Shown: piece by piece, positions 29,903 to 39,296 of the stretch
Layout: each line of letters starts with the position of its first letter
How positions within the stretch are numbered: position 1 is the first letter of the stretch
Origin: Alteromonas sp. KUL106
GTDB lineage: Bacteria; Pseudomonadota; Gammaproteobacteria; Enterobacterales; Alteromonadaceae
Direction of reading: 5' to 3'
Assembly (NCBI RefSeq): GCF_009811415.1
Contig: NZ_BLIG01000037.1
Coordinates: forward strand, 1 to 64,000
Length of the DNA: 64,000 nucleotides
Position numbers and translations under genes: made by a program
Notes under the pieces: model-generated
The model's database searches: none
What the model saw: only the letters and a program-made list of their open reading frames with translations
What the model was told of the DNA's origin: nothing

Positions 29903-30207
29903 TAATACGGCATCTGTCTTAGTTTGATGCAGAAGGCTACAAAAGCCGCCCCGAAAAGTCTAAACCTTAATAAATTCAGACAATGCTAAAGCGTCGTCAA
30001 CGTTAATGCCTGAGTAGCAAAGAGTACGTTCTAACTTATTATTGCCGAGCGGGTATTTAACCAATGTGTTGCAGGCATCAATTGAACTCAAGGCTCACAT
30101 AAGACGATTAAACCCTCTTCATGAGAGTACACATCAGTGGTCAGAAACACAGAATTACGCTAAGTTGTTACTTTAATTGTTTGAATTTTCTGAGATGAGG
30201 TTACGCC
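29903..30207. other. gene-free stretch between hrpB and the DUF4198 gene
   Basis: I see no coding region, stable RNA or strong terminator. CAAAGAGTACG near 30009 matches a word from the repeat interior but without the rest of the element. Confidence 0.4.
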
Positions 30208-31020
30208 ATGAAACTACATAGACAGGGCTCAGCTGCGCTATTGCTCATAGCATCGCTTGGCGCTCAAGCACATGATTTCTGGCTAGAGCCTACGCTTTAT
30301 TTTGCAAAAGCACCAAGCTCGATTGCGCTGCAGTTTAAAGTCGGTCACAAAGAAGATACCTCTCATTGGAACCTCACTTGGAATAAAATCGTGGCGCTTC
30401 GGACGTATTCTTCGGATGGTGTTACTGATATGGGGTCAAGCATAGTGCCCAAAACCGCACTGCTTCCTGGTCTAGCGAAAACCGCTGAGCTAGCACCCGG
30501 TACCCATGTCATAGGGTTTGAAAGCTATCATGCAACCAGCGTGTTAGGCGCAGAGAAGTTTAATCAATATGCAAAAGATGAAGGCTTAACTGAAATACTG
30601 GCTTATCGCGCGTCTACAGGTCAAAACGACATTGCCGGTGAGGAACTCTACTCCAGAAAGGCGAAAACGATTGTTCAAGTGGGTGACACCATCACTGACA
30701 ACGCACTTAAACCTATTGGCCATACGTTGGAAATTGTGCCTCTAAATCACCCTTATAAGCTGGTCGATAACACGTTGTCTGTTCAAGTATTATTTAAAGG
30801 GAAACCGCTGAGTAATGCACTTATTGATGCGATGTCATTAGTGGACTACAACGCCAAAGCGCAAGTGGTAATGACAGATAAAGAGGGTAAGGCGATATTT
30901 AAACTTGATACGCAAGGGCCTATGATGTTGAACACCGTATGGGGCGTACCGCTAACAAATAGTAATTCTGCAGATTTTGAAACCTACTTTTCAAGTCTGA
31001 CATTCGAGTATCGTCAGTAA
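30208..31020 (+). CDS. periplasmic DUF4198-family protein
   Basis: A 270-aa exported protein. A signal peptide (residues ~1-21) precedes AHDFWLEP, the hallmark at the start of mature DUF4198 proteins, and the sequence continues with beta-rich repeats. Members often occur near nickel, cobalt or TonB-dependent transport genes, but none is adjacent here, so I give no substrate. The last third (TLSVQVLFKGKPLSNALIDA) resembles a carboxypeptidase regulatory-like or CnaB-type fold. An RBS (GAGATGAGG) precedes the ATG. Confidence 0.85.
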   Translation: MKLHRQGSAALLLIASLGAQAHDFWLEPTLYFAKAPSSIALQFKVGHKEDTSHWNLTWNKIVALRTYSSDGVTDMGSSIVPKTALLPGLAKTAELAPGTHVIGFESYHATSVLGAEKFNQYAKDEGLTEILAYRASTGQNDIAGEELYSRKAKTIVQVGDTITDNALKPIGHTLEIVPLNHPYKLVDNTLSVQVLFKGKPLSNALIDAMSLVDYNAKAQVVMTDKEGKAIFKLDTQGPMMLNTVWGVPLTNSNSADFETYFSSLTFEYRQ

Positions 31021-31103
31021 CCAACGAGAACGGCCTTTACGTTTTTGTTGGCTACTGAAAAACACGACGTTAGAAATGTGCGCCTTCACTGGCGCAACAT
31101 GCA

Positions 31104-32369
31104 CTAAGATTCTGATTTTTCTTTGTTTTTAATCTCAATGTCCAGCGCTGCCATTACTTCAAGCCCCGGAAATCCATCAGCGATCATGTTGTTGCTAATT
31201 TGATAATTACGAATCCCTTCACGTGTGGCGGGGCCGATGATGCCGTCAGGTTTACCTACATCAAATCCCAATTTATTGAGCTTGCTTTGTAGGGCAATAA
31301 TGTCTTTACGGTTGTAGGCGGGGAGATCAGGCAGCGTAGCTTTGATGCCAGCAGCTCCCGCTATGCGGTCGGCCAGCACGCCAACTGCAATGGCATAAAA
31401 CTCAGAATTGTTCCATCGCATGATTACACGGAAGTTTTGGTAAGCTACAAATGCGGGGCCATTATGGCCTGCAGGAACAATCACATAAGCTGAGGTATCT
31501 CCTTCACCTAACGCGGTGCCATCAGCTTTTTTAACACCTTGAGCGTGCCATTCACTCAGTGGTTTTCTGTTCTTGTAACCTGATTCTTGGTAATCAAAGT
31601 TTTCCGGCAATTGCACTTCGCGACCCCAGCGAAAACTGCGCTCCCAGCCTAAACTCGCTAGGAAATTGGCCGCAGACGACAGCGCGTCTTCTTCGCTTGC
31701 CCATAAGTTAATTTGGCCGTCACCATCGCCATCGATAGCATAGTGCGTATAGGCAGAGGGCATAAACTGAGTATGACCCATAGCACCAGCCCACGAGCCA
31801 ATCATGTCTTCTTTCTGTAGTTTCTCTCTTTCCATAAGCTTAATGGCGACAAGAAACTCTTGCGTGAAATACGCACTTCTGCGTTTGTCACAAGCAAGGG
31901 TTGCCAGTGAATCAAGCACGGGCATTTTTCCTTTGTACGACCCAAAATTCGTTTCTAGGCCCCAAAAAGCAAGGAGATAGTGAGGCGGTACCCCGTATTT
32001 ATCGTTAAGTTTATGCAGTAGCTTTTCGTGTTTGGCATACATCTCTTTGCCTTTTTCAGTTCGCCACTCAGTCACTCGTTTACTGAAATACCCTGGAAAG
32101 GTTTGTACAAATTCAGGCTGACTTCTGTCTAGTTCAATGACCCTATCTTGGTGAACAAGGCGTCCAAATACATCGTCGATAACCTGTTGACTGACCCCTT
32201 CCTGTTTGGCCTTCTCGGCAAGAGTGTCAGTACAACGGGTAAATTCCTCATTCGCGGAAGCAGTACCTATTAAAGCGCCTGATAAAAGAATGGCAAACGA
32301 TAAACGTATCAGGCCGCTCCCTGCTGAGAGTATTGATGGAAAAGAAGACTGAAATGAATCTGAGCGCAT
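31104..32369 (-). CDS. lytic murein transglycosylase, MltB type, with peptidoglycan-binding domain
   Basis: A 421-aa cell-wall enzyme. An N-terminal export signal ends near ASA at ~39. The SLT/MltB catalytic domain contains LLAFWGLETNFGSYKG with the catalytic glutamate, and GAMGHTQFMPSAY. A PG_binding_1 domain is at ~350-415 (LQSKLNKLGFDVGKPDGIIGPATR). It cleaves the MurNAc-GlcNAc bond to give 1,6-anhydroMurNAc. No lipobox is seen, so it is probably soluble in the periplasm. It is divergent from mrcB, which makes the same polymer. Confidence 0.92.
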   Translation of the reverse strand: MRSDSFQSSFPSILSAGSGLIRLSFAILLSGALIGTASANEEFTRCTDTLAEKAKQEGVSQQVIDDVFGRLVHQDRVIELDRSQPEFVQTFPGYFSKRVTEWRTEKGKEMYAKHEKLLHKLNDKYGVPPHYLLAFWGLETNFGSYKGKMPVLDSLATLACDKRRSAYFTQEFLVAIKLMEREKLQKEDMIGSWAGAMGHTQFMPSAYTHYAIDGDGDGQINLWASEEDALSSAANFLASLGWERSFRWGREVQLPENFDYQESGYKNRKPLSEWHAQGVKKADGTALGEGDTSAYVIVPAGHNGPAFVAYQNFRVIMRWNNSEFYAIAVGVLADRIAGAAGIKATLPDLPAYNRKDIIALQSKLNKLGFDVGKPDGIIGPATREGIRNYQISNNMIADGFPGLEVMAALDIEIKNKEKSES

Positions 32370-32634
32370 AGTACGGTTCCTGTGTTACTTCCCTGCATGC
32401 TATCGCATTGTGACCGCGAAACGCGAATAAAATTCATCTATAGCACCAAGCTTTTATATTCGCCATGCACGTTACCTCAAAAGGCTTTACAGTGTGCCCA
32501 AATGGAAACAGTTGTTGCGAAGCGGCCTCAATGGTAATGTTTACGCAACTAAAAGCGGCGTTTTCAAAGGCGTGCGTTAATCAATATCGCAATGAATGCG
32601 ATGTCATCATCAATGATCTTCATGGCGTTTTCAC

Positions 32635-34986
32635 GTGGCAAAAAGACAGACTAAAGACAATACATCTTCAAATAGTAACGCATCGGCAAACAACAAGCGC
32701 TCAGCTAAACGTTCGTGGTTTTTTACCTTGTTCTGGCGTGCGTGTCTTATTGGGCTGGTGGTGCTTGGCGCATATGCGTTTTATCTTGATGCTCAAATCA
32801 AACATGCTTTTTCAGGGAATAAATGGGAAGTACCTGCACAAATTTTTGCTCGTCCTTTAGAGATAAGTAAGGGCGAAGAAATCACCCCTCAAGAAGTCAT
32901 TGATGAATTAAACTTGCTTGGCTACAGAAAAGTCACGTTTGCCGATAGCAGTGGTGAATACAGCTATCAGAACAAAGTGCTTAACGTGCAGCGCCGGGCG
33001 TTTCAATTCCCAGAAGGCGCTGAGCCTTTGAGACATATCGTGTTGACGTGGGAAGGCGCACGTATTGGTGAAATCTATGATAAGTCTCAAGGACGTCCTT
33101 ACGGCGCTGTAAAGCTGGAACCTTGGCTCGTTACGCGTATGACAAGCGGATCGCAGGAAGACCGCATGTTAGTTACCCTCGACTCCATTCCTGAAATGCT
33201 GCCAAAAGCCTTAACGTTGGTTGAAGATAGAAACTTCTACAACCATCACGGTGTCGCTCCGCTTTCTATTTTACGTGCGCTAATGGCGAACATTGCCGCA
33301 GGAAGAACAGTACAGGGGGGAAGTACACTGACACAGCAGCTGGTTAAAAACATGTTTCTAACCCGCGAGCGTTCTATTGTGCGTAAGGCCAAAGAAGCCA
33401 TAATGGCAGTGATTATTGATGCTCGCTACAGCAAGTCAGAAATAATCGAAGCCTATTTAAACGAAGTATTTCTTGGGCAAAATGGCGATATGGCAGTGCA
33501 TGGTTTCGGTCTTGCTAGTTATTTCTACTTCGATCGGCCTGCCAACGAATTGAGCACCCCCGAAATAGCCACGCTAGTCGCAATCATTAAGGGGCCGTCA
33601 TACTACAATCCGCGCAAGTATGCTGAGCGTACTAAAGAACGTCGTGATCTCGTGCTGCGAATGCTGTTTGATGAAAACGAAATTAACCGAGATGAATACG
33701 AACGCTACGTAAGCATGCCGCTAGGATTAGCCAGTGGCGCAAGTTTAGCAAGCGGTAAACATCCTGCGTTTATGGAACAGGTTCGCCGCGAATTAAACGA
33801 CATTTTGGCTGAACCAAGCTTAAGAGACTCTGGTGTTAAGGTGTTTACAACGCTTGATATCGTGGCACAGCGACGAGCAGAGAAAGCACTGTCGGGTACC
33901 TTAGATGGCTTGCAAAAAGACAGAAAAGTTCCGTTACAAGGGGCGATGGTCGTCACCAATAGCGCAAGCGGTGAAGTACGCGCGATTGTCGGCGGAAAGG
34001 ACTTCGCATTTAAAGGCTTTAATCGTGCACTCGATGCAAAACGTCCTATCGGTTCGTTAATAAAGCCCGCCGTCTATTTGACCGCGTTAGAAGATCCCAC
34101 TCAGTTTAATCTGGCAACGCCACTTAAAGACGAGCCCATTACCCTTGAAAGTGAAAATGGCAAAACGTGGTCGCCTCAAAACTATGATAAAGAGTTCAGA
34201 GGGCAAGTACCCTTGCTTCAGGGGCTCGTCGAATCTCTGAACGTTCCAACGGTTGATCTAGGTATGCAAATAGGGCTCGATGCGTTGGCCGATACAATTG
34301 AGCGTTTAGGTGTTACTACGCCTGTTGACAAGGTCCCGTCTCTTACGCTTGGCGCATTTGAGCTTACGCCCTTTAACACCAATCAAATGTATCAAACGCT
34401 GTCGAACGACGGTCGTTATATTCCTCTTCATACAGTGACTTCAGTGGTGACGAATGAAAATGCGCTACTTTGGAAAAAAGCAGAGTTTTATGCGCAGCGC
34501 GCTGATGAAGCGGCAATCTATTTGCTCAACTATGCGCTGTATAAAGTCACGACTGAAGGCACTGCAAAACGCATAGTGTGGAACTTCAAAAACGTGAATA
34601 TGGCAGGTAAAACCGGTACCACTGATGACTACAGAGATAGTTGGTTCAGCGGCTTTGATAGAAACAATGTGGTCACTGTTTGGGTCGGCAATGATGATAA
34701 TCAACCGGTGAATTTAACCGGCGCGGGTGGGGCACTCCCTGTCTTCATAAATTATATGAAGTCCCAATCACCGAAGTCGCTTTCTAGACGCTTCCCCAAG
34801 GGGCTAGGCATCGCCCACTTTGATGCTAAAACTGGTGCGGTGGTCGTTGCCGGGTGTGCAGGTAGTTTAAGTGTACCTGCTATATTGGATGTTCTTCCGC
34901 CTCCTCAACAAGATTGCTCAGGTCGACCGGTCGATAAAAATGGCAATACAAAAGAAAAAAGCTGGTGGGAGCGTATATTCGGATAA
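32635..34986 (+). CDS. mrcB: penicillin-binding protein 1B, bifunctional
   Basis: A 783-aa class A PBP. A basic cytoplasmic tail precedes a TM helix at ~29-50. The UB2H-like region follows, then the GT51 transglycosylase with EDRNFYNHHG and GGSTLTQQLVKNMF. The transpeptidase has the active-site serine in RPIGSLIKPAVYL (SxxK), SLN in VESLNVPTVD, and KTGT in MAGKTGTTDDYRDSW. It polymerises and crosslinks peptidoglycan outside the cytoplasmic membrane. The start is a GTG with no clear ribosome site, so the exact N-terminus is uncertain. Confidence 0.95.
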   Translation: MAKRQTKDNTSSNSNASANNKRSAKRSWFFTLFWRACLIGLVVLGAYAFYLDAQIKHAFSGNKWEVPAQIFARPLEISKGEEITPQEVIDELNLLGYRKVTFADSSGEYSYQNKVLNVQRRAFQFPEGAEPLRHIVLTWEGARIGEIYDKSQGRPYGAVKLEPWLVTRMTSGSQEDRMLVTLDSIPEMLPKALTLVEDRNFYNHHGVAPLSILRALMANIAAGRTVQGGSTLTQQLVKNMFLTRERSIVRKAKEAIMAVIIDARYSKSEIIEAYLNEVFLGQNGDMAVHGFGLASYFYFDRPANELSTPEIATLVAIIKGPSYYNPRKYAERTKERRDLVLRMLFDENEINRDEYERYVSMPLGLASGASLASGKHPAFMEQVRRELNDILAEPSLRDSGVKVFTTLDIVAQRRAEKALSGTLDGLQKDRKVPLQGAMVVTNSASGEVRAIVGGKDFAFKGFNRALDAKRPIGSLIKPAVYLTALEDPTQFNLATPLKDEPITLESENGKTWSPQNYDKEFRGQVPLLQGLVESLNVPTVDLGMQIGLDALADTIERLGVTTPVDKVPSLTLGAFELTPFNTNQMYQTLSNDGRYIPLHTVTSVVTNENALLWKKAEFYAQRADEAAIYLLNYALYKVTTEGTAKRIVWNFKNVNMAGKTGTTDDYRDSWFSGFDRNNVVTVWVGNDDNQPVNLTGAGGALPVFINYMKSQSPKSLSRRFPKGLGIAHFDAKTGAVVVAGCAGSLSVPAILDVLPPPQQDCSGRPVDKNGNTKEKSWWERIFG

Positions 34987-35060
34987 AAAACTCCAGTAAG
35001 AAGATAGAAAACACAATTACTTCAAATACAAACGCTGTGCTTTCTATCTCCCTCTGGAGT
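34982..35060 (-). terminator. long-stem terminator of the small-protein operon
   Basis: ACTCCAG/CTGGAGT and AGATAGAAA/TTTCTATCT form a hairpin of about 70 nt just after the mrcB stop. On the minus strand the stem is followed by TTTTTT, so it is best read as the terminator of the two small genes transcribed towards mrcB. It may also stabilise the mrcB 3' end. Confidence 0.65.
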
Positions 35061-35127
35061 AAAGGCCCAGGGAAGGCTAATCGGATAAATCTAGGTAGTT
35101 AGGCACTTAATTGTTGTCATTGCGTTT

Positions 35128-35238
35128 TCAGTGACTTTTCTGAAGAAAAATACGCGCCGTTGAAAAAACCAACGCACTCACCAAAAACGCGACAACCGGG
35201 CCGAGTACTACCATAAACAGTGTGGCGGCGGTCAACAT
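35128..35238 (-). CDS. 36-aa small membrane protein
   Basis: A very short ORF of 36 codons. It begins MLTAATLFMVVLGPVV and ends ARIFLQKSH, which is one membrane helix with a short basic tail. AAGGAG lies 7 bp before the ATG, one of the best ribosome sites in the window. It starts 11 bp after the stop of the 94-aa gene and shares its transcript. A matching terminator lies downstream. I know no family for it. The strong site, tight spacing and sensible topology argue that it is translated. Confidence 0.65.
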   Translation of the reverse strand: MLTAATLFMVVLGPVVAFLVSALVFSTARIFLQKSH

Positions 35239-35249
35239 CTGCAATCTCC

Positions 35250-35534
35250 TTATGCATCGTTATCGTCAGAGCTCACAGGCTCAATAGGGGTTATGGTAAT
35301 TTCCGCTACCAAGGTTTCGTTTTCTTCTACCTCTGGCTCGAATGTGTGGCTAGCGGTGAGCACGTCATAGGTTACGCTGAGCGCGAGTTCCTGTTTCACA
35401 TCAGCCATGGCACGTTGGACCATAAAATCGGTATGCGACGCAATGTTGTTCTGAGAGTCATTCGCGAATGCTTGTGCACTTAATGCGCTAGCCACCAAAG
35501 TAAGTGCAGTGAAAGTTTTACGACCGATAAACAT
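35250..35534 (-). CDS. 94-aa periplasmic protein of unknown function
   Basis: A small exported protein with a clear signal peptide (MFIGRKTFTALTLVASALSA, cleavage near AFA-ND). The acidic mature part has about 70 residues, contains VQRAMADVKQELALSV and ends in EPVSSDDNDA. There are no cysteines. I do not recognise it. An AGGAG site precedes the ATG. It is followed 11 bp later by the 36-aa membrane protein gene, suggesting a two-gene operon. Confidence 0.75.
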   Translation of the reverse strand: MFIGRKTFTALTLVASALSAQAFANDSQNNIASHTDFMVQRAMADVKQELALSVTYDVLTASHTFEPEVEENETLVAEITITPIEPVSSDDNDA

Positions 35535-35914
35535 AGTATTCTCCTAAAAAAGTTATGTTAGACACTGCACTGGGACATACTGCGTGGCAGCTATCATTAT
35601 TGCTTAAGGTTTCGATAATTAGTCGTTATCAATTAACAATTAGTTTATAGCGAGGGATGTGCCAGTTCGGCATATTTGTTCAAGTTGTTGAAATGTATGG
35701 TTTTTAAGTGTTTTATCGACGGGCGGGGAAAAGTTGTAAATAAATGAAAAGCTAAAAAATAGCGAATTTGAAAGTTAAGTGGTCAAATTGGCTAATGTCT
35801 ATGCGGATTGGTACAACGAGTCCATTGAAGGTTTGCGCAGCAGCAGAGCCCACTACGCAAAAAGTTTGAAAAACCTATTTATCCCTATTGCATTAATAGG
35901 GACAGGTATAAGAC
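35535..35914. other. gene-free stretch with a solo repeat arm
   Basis: The stretch holds the promoter side of the small-protein operon, a repeat arm at 35794-35813, and a small inverted repeat TCCCTAT/ATAGGGA at about 35882-35902 just after the DUF808 stop. I see no coding region. Confidence 0.45.
35794..35813 (+). repeat. solo arm of the MITE-like element
   Basis: GTCTATGCGGATTGGTAC differs from the arm consensus at two positions and keeps the same orientation as the other solo arms. Confidence 0.55.
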
Positions 35915-36838
35915 TTAACGTTTTTTGTTTTTAAGTTGGGATGCCAACGTAACAGTGACCGCAACGATTACACCAGCCGCAATACCGACCGCACCATCTG
36001 CTAGTACAGACATGACTAACGATGCATCAGGAAAAATTCCGATAAACCAGTCAGTGATAACGTGCAAGAAACCTATGCTGTGGGTAAGGATCCCGCCACC
36101 CACGAGAAACATGGCTACAGTGCCTACCACTGCAAGTGTTTTCATTAACGCTGGTGCGGCCACTAACAGTGCTCTTCCAATGAAACGCTGAAGGGAGTTC
36201 ATTGTTCCTGTTAAGGATTTGCGCAGCATATAAAGCCCAACGTCATCCATCTTCACAAGCGCCGCTACCAGCCCGTACACGCCAAGCGTAATTGCTAAGC
36301 TTAATGCTACCAACACACCTATCTGGGTTGTAAGACTTGCGTTGGTAACGGTGCCTAATGCAATCACAATAATTTCAGCAGACAGAATAAAGTCGGTGCG
36401 TATTGCGCCTTTAATTTTATCTTTTTCAAAAGCGACCATGTCGACGTCGTCATGACTTAACGCTTCCAGTCTCGCCTCTCGGTGCTTTTCTTCGTCTTCA
36501 TGGGGAAGATACTTATGCAGCAGTTTTTCGGCCCCTTCATAACAAAGATAAAGGCCACCTAATACAAGTAGGACTGTAATAAGAGAGGGAATAAACGCAC
36601 TAATTGCGAGTGCTGCAGGTACCAAAATGGTCTTGTTTAAAAGCGAGCCTTTGGCGACAGCCCACACAACGGGTAGTTCCCTATCTGCTTTTACGCCCTG
36701 AACTTGATCTGCGTTTACGGCGAGATCGTCGCCGAGTACTCCCGCGGTTTTTTGCGCAGCCACCTTTGACATAGTTGCAATGTCGTCCATTAACGTGGCA
36801 ATGTCGTCTAGTAGAGCAAGTAAGTTGGCAGCGGCCAC
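35915..36838 (-). CDS. DUF808/YedI-family inner membrane protein
   Basis: A 307-aa membrane protein of the YedI family, with the typical start AAANLLALLDDIATLMDDI, then KTAGVLGDDLAVNADQV and about seven hydrophobic segments. The function is unknown. The open frame extends to 36880, but the GTG at 36836-36838 has AAAGGA upstream and matches the family N-terminus, so I start there. It is divergent from the AraC-type regulator gene, with a shared 176-bp intergenic region, so that regulator might control it (inference). Confidence 0.87.
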   Translation of the reverse strand: MAAANLLALLDDIATLMDDIATMSKVAAQKTAGVLGDDLAVNADQVQGVKADRELPVVWAVAKGSLLNKTILVPAALAISAFIPSLITVLLVLGGLYLCYEGAEKLLHKYLPHEDEEKHREARLEALSHDDVDMVAFEKDKIKGAIRTDFILSAEIIVIALGTVTNASLTTQIGVLVALSLAITLGVYGLVAALVKMDDVGLYMLRKSLTGTMNSLQRFIGRALLVAAPALMKTLAVVGTVAMFLVGGGILTHSIGFLHVITDWFIGIFPDASLVMSVLADGAVGIAAGVIVAVTVTLASQLKNKKR

Positions 36839-37014
36839 AGCAATATTCCTTTTATTTGTAAGTAGACAGGTTGTGTGCATTGCGTAAACCCATCAACGTT
36901 ATGGGAAAGCAAATGCGAAGTGCAAAGAATACGTGCACCCTTTGACTTTTGGCAACCCATCAATCAGCGATACTTTAAAAATATGATGTCATTATTATAA
37001 AACGCGATGAAAGC

Positions 37015-37737
37015 ATGACAAAAGTTTCCGCATTACCCTCACTTTCTATTCGATCTTATGCAAAGACCGCGAAGAGTCACGCACACGCGCATTATCAGCT
37101 GGTGCTTCCCATCAATGGGCATATTGAAATCTCGCAAGACTGTTTTAGCGGCAGTGTTGGAGTAGGAGAGGGCGTGTGTATCGCGCCCAATGAAGTGCAT
37201 AACTTTAGCGCAAACGAAAATGCAAAATTTGTTGTGGCTGACTTACCGACGGTGCCTCTTCAGTTGCAAGATAAAAAACAGCCAATTTTCAGCGTCAACA
37301 CGGCTTTTCAAGCCTATTTAAGCTTCATTGACGTTCAGTTATCGCACTTTGCGTTTGATGCACATGATGAAATGATTAATCTCTTTAATTCTCTGCTTGC
37401 GAAATGCGAGATAGGGGTGGGCATGGACAGCAGAATAACGAGGGTGCTAAGCCATATACACAGTGATTTGGCCGGCTCACACTCGTTGCGCACCCTTACA
37501 GCGCTTGCCTGCATGGGAACAACCCAGTTCAAAATTCGGTTTAAAGAAGCGACAGGGTTGAGCTTGCGGGAGTATCTAGTAAAAGCAAGAATGGAGAAAG
37601 CGAAGGCCCTGCTAAACAACACCGATACCCCGATGCTAGGTATTGCGCTTTTAACGGGATATGAAGATGTAGCATCATTTAGTCGACGTTTTAAGGCATA
37701 TTTTGGTCAGTCACCTAAGTTTTATAAGAGAAAATAG
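37015..37737 (+). CDS. AraC-family transcriptional regulator
   Basis: A 240-aa regulator. An N-terminal cupin-like sensor (~20-95, HYQLVLPINGHIEI) is followed by two helix-turn-helix motifs: LRTLTALACMGTTQFKIRFK and IALLTGYEDVASFSRRFK, ending FGQSPKFYKR. The family binds DNA as a dimer and usually senses a small molecule. No ligand can be read from sequence. It is divergent from the DUF808 gene and convergent with the TonB-like gene. Confidence 0.88.
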   Translation: MTKVSALPSLSIRSYAKTAKSHAHAHYQLVLPINGHIEISQDCFSGSVGVGEGVCIAPNEVHNFSANENAKFVVADLPTVPLQLQDKKQPIFSVNTAFQAYLSFIDVQLSHFAFDAHDEMINLFNSLLAKCEIGVGMDSRITRVLSHIHSDLAGSHSLRTLTALACMGTTQFKIRFKEATGLSLREYLVKARMEKAKALLNNTDTPMLGIALLTGYEDVASFSRRFKAYFGQSPKFYKRK

Positions 37738-37792
37738 TCTCACAGCAGCCCACGAAGAGCGACCCATCAAGCGGATATTCAAGTGCGCTAAC

Positions 37793-38644
37793 TTATTGCA
37801 CATTCTGCTCTTCGTCCACCGGGTGTTTCTTGATCCGAGCGTCTATAAACCGATTGTGGTCTCCCATTTTGGTGCACTCCAGAGTGCCGCCCGCTATGCC
37901 ACTAATTATTGCTAAGGTCTTGCTTGCCGTACTGCTGCAGTTAACGCGTTTGGTGTACCGTTTTTGTTCAATGGCTTCGCGCTCCAACGTGCTATAGCCT
38001 TTCAATTCTGGCCTGTTTTTACGTTGCTGATAGGCCGCAGCCGCTCGCTCAGCATCGTCTGATATCTGATTGTCACGATACTCTCGAAAGTACTGTGCAG
38101 CGCCGTCTTTTGCTGACAAGTTGAGGGCGCCAGCGCGTCGATTTGCATCGGTTGAATGAGCGCGAGATGTTGGTGCATTAGGGTGCTCAAACGCGTCAAG
38201 AGCGGGCTCAGCCTCAGCATTACTTTTTTGTTGCGTAGGTTTTTCTCGCTCTGGATTAACCTCTTGCGGTATGTTAGTCGTTGAATCTTTTGACTTATTT
38301 TGCGTGTTGGGCAGTGTTTTTTGCGCTTGTTTTTCTACTGGAACTGCGCTTTCTACCTGCCTTTCTATTGTTTTAGCGTCGACGGTATCTTCAGCAATTT
38401 GTTGTTGAGTAGGTGTGGTCGACGGATAGTAAAGCCTTGCGCTTATTTCAGCCTTTGGCGCCGCATCTTTAAAACGCGGCTTCTTTTGACTATCAAGACT
38501 TAATTGAGATAGCACAACCACTAGGACAGCACCTAGCCCGTGGATCAGAACTGAAATCAAAAGAGGACGCCACGCCGCCTCTTTCGATGCACGGTGCGAT
38601 TCTAGCCTGTCAGGCGCAAAAAAAGATGGGGCAATCGTCGTCAT
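37793..38644 (-). CDS. TonB-like single-span protein of unknown function
   Basis: A 283-aa protein I cannot name. A cytoplasmic head leads to one membrane helix (WRPLLISVLIHGLGAVLVV), then a long Pro/Gln/Glu/Lys-rich periplasmic stretch. It ends in a small domain with two cysteines (RVNCSSTASKTL and GGTLECTKMG) that may form a disulphide. The head-helix-linker layout recalls TonB or TolA energy transducers, but the TonB C-terminal signature is absent. The frame is open to 38683; neither start has a good ribosome site. No exbBD is adjacent. Confidence 0.6.
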   Translation of the reverse strand: MTTIAPSFFAPDRLESHRASKEAAWRPLLISVLIHGLGAVLVVVLSQLSLDSQKKPRFKDAAPKAEISARLYYPSTTPTQQQIAEDTVDAKTIERQVESAVPVEKQAQKTLPNTQNKSKDSTTNIPQEVNPEREKPTQQKSNAEAEPALDAFEHPNAPTSRAHSTDANRRAGALNLSAKDGAAQYFREYRDNQISDDAERAAAAYQQRKNRPELKGYSTLEREAIEQKRYTKRVNCSSTASKTLAIISGIAGGTLECTKMGDHNRFIDARIKKHPVDEEQNVQ

Positions 38645-38762
38645 AGTAAACAACAGACCATGCGCGCAAACGAATAGTTCCATCCTAATTTCATCGCGCT
38701 AATTGGGCCTCTCACCTCAACATTCTCTTCTTTCGCTTCATTAGGGGGCATTTACTGGGTGT

Positions 38763-38779
38763 TGCACCATTGTGGTGCG
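38763..38779 (+). promoter_or_regulatory. NtrC-binding site upstream of glnK
   Basis: TGCACC-ATTGT-GGTGCG matches the NtrC enhancer consensus TGCACC-N5-GGTGCA at all but the last base. It lies about 75 bp upstream of the sigma-54 core, a usual enhancer distance. Confidence 0.82.
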
Positions 38780-38808
38780 GCAAATTTGTTCAAAAGTGAT
38801 GCTTGTAA

Positions 38809-39264
<456 letters not shown>

Positions 39265-39296
39265 GCCACAACGATATATTTGCGGAGAAAACCATA

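Noticed and set aside
30005..30045. CAAAGAGTACG near a possible degenerate repeat copy
   Set aside because: Only one 11-bp word matches, with no arms nearby.
32465..32860. 131-aa ORF overlapping the start of mrcB
   Set aside because: It overlaps the mrcB tail and membrane segment in another frame and matches nothing.
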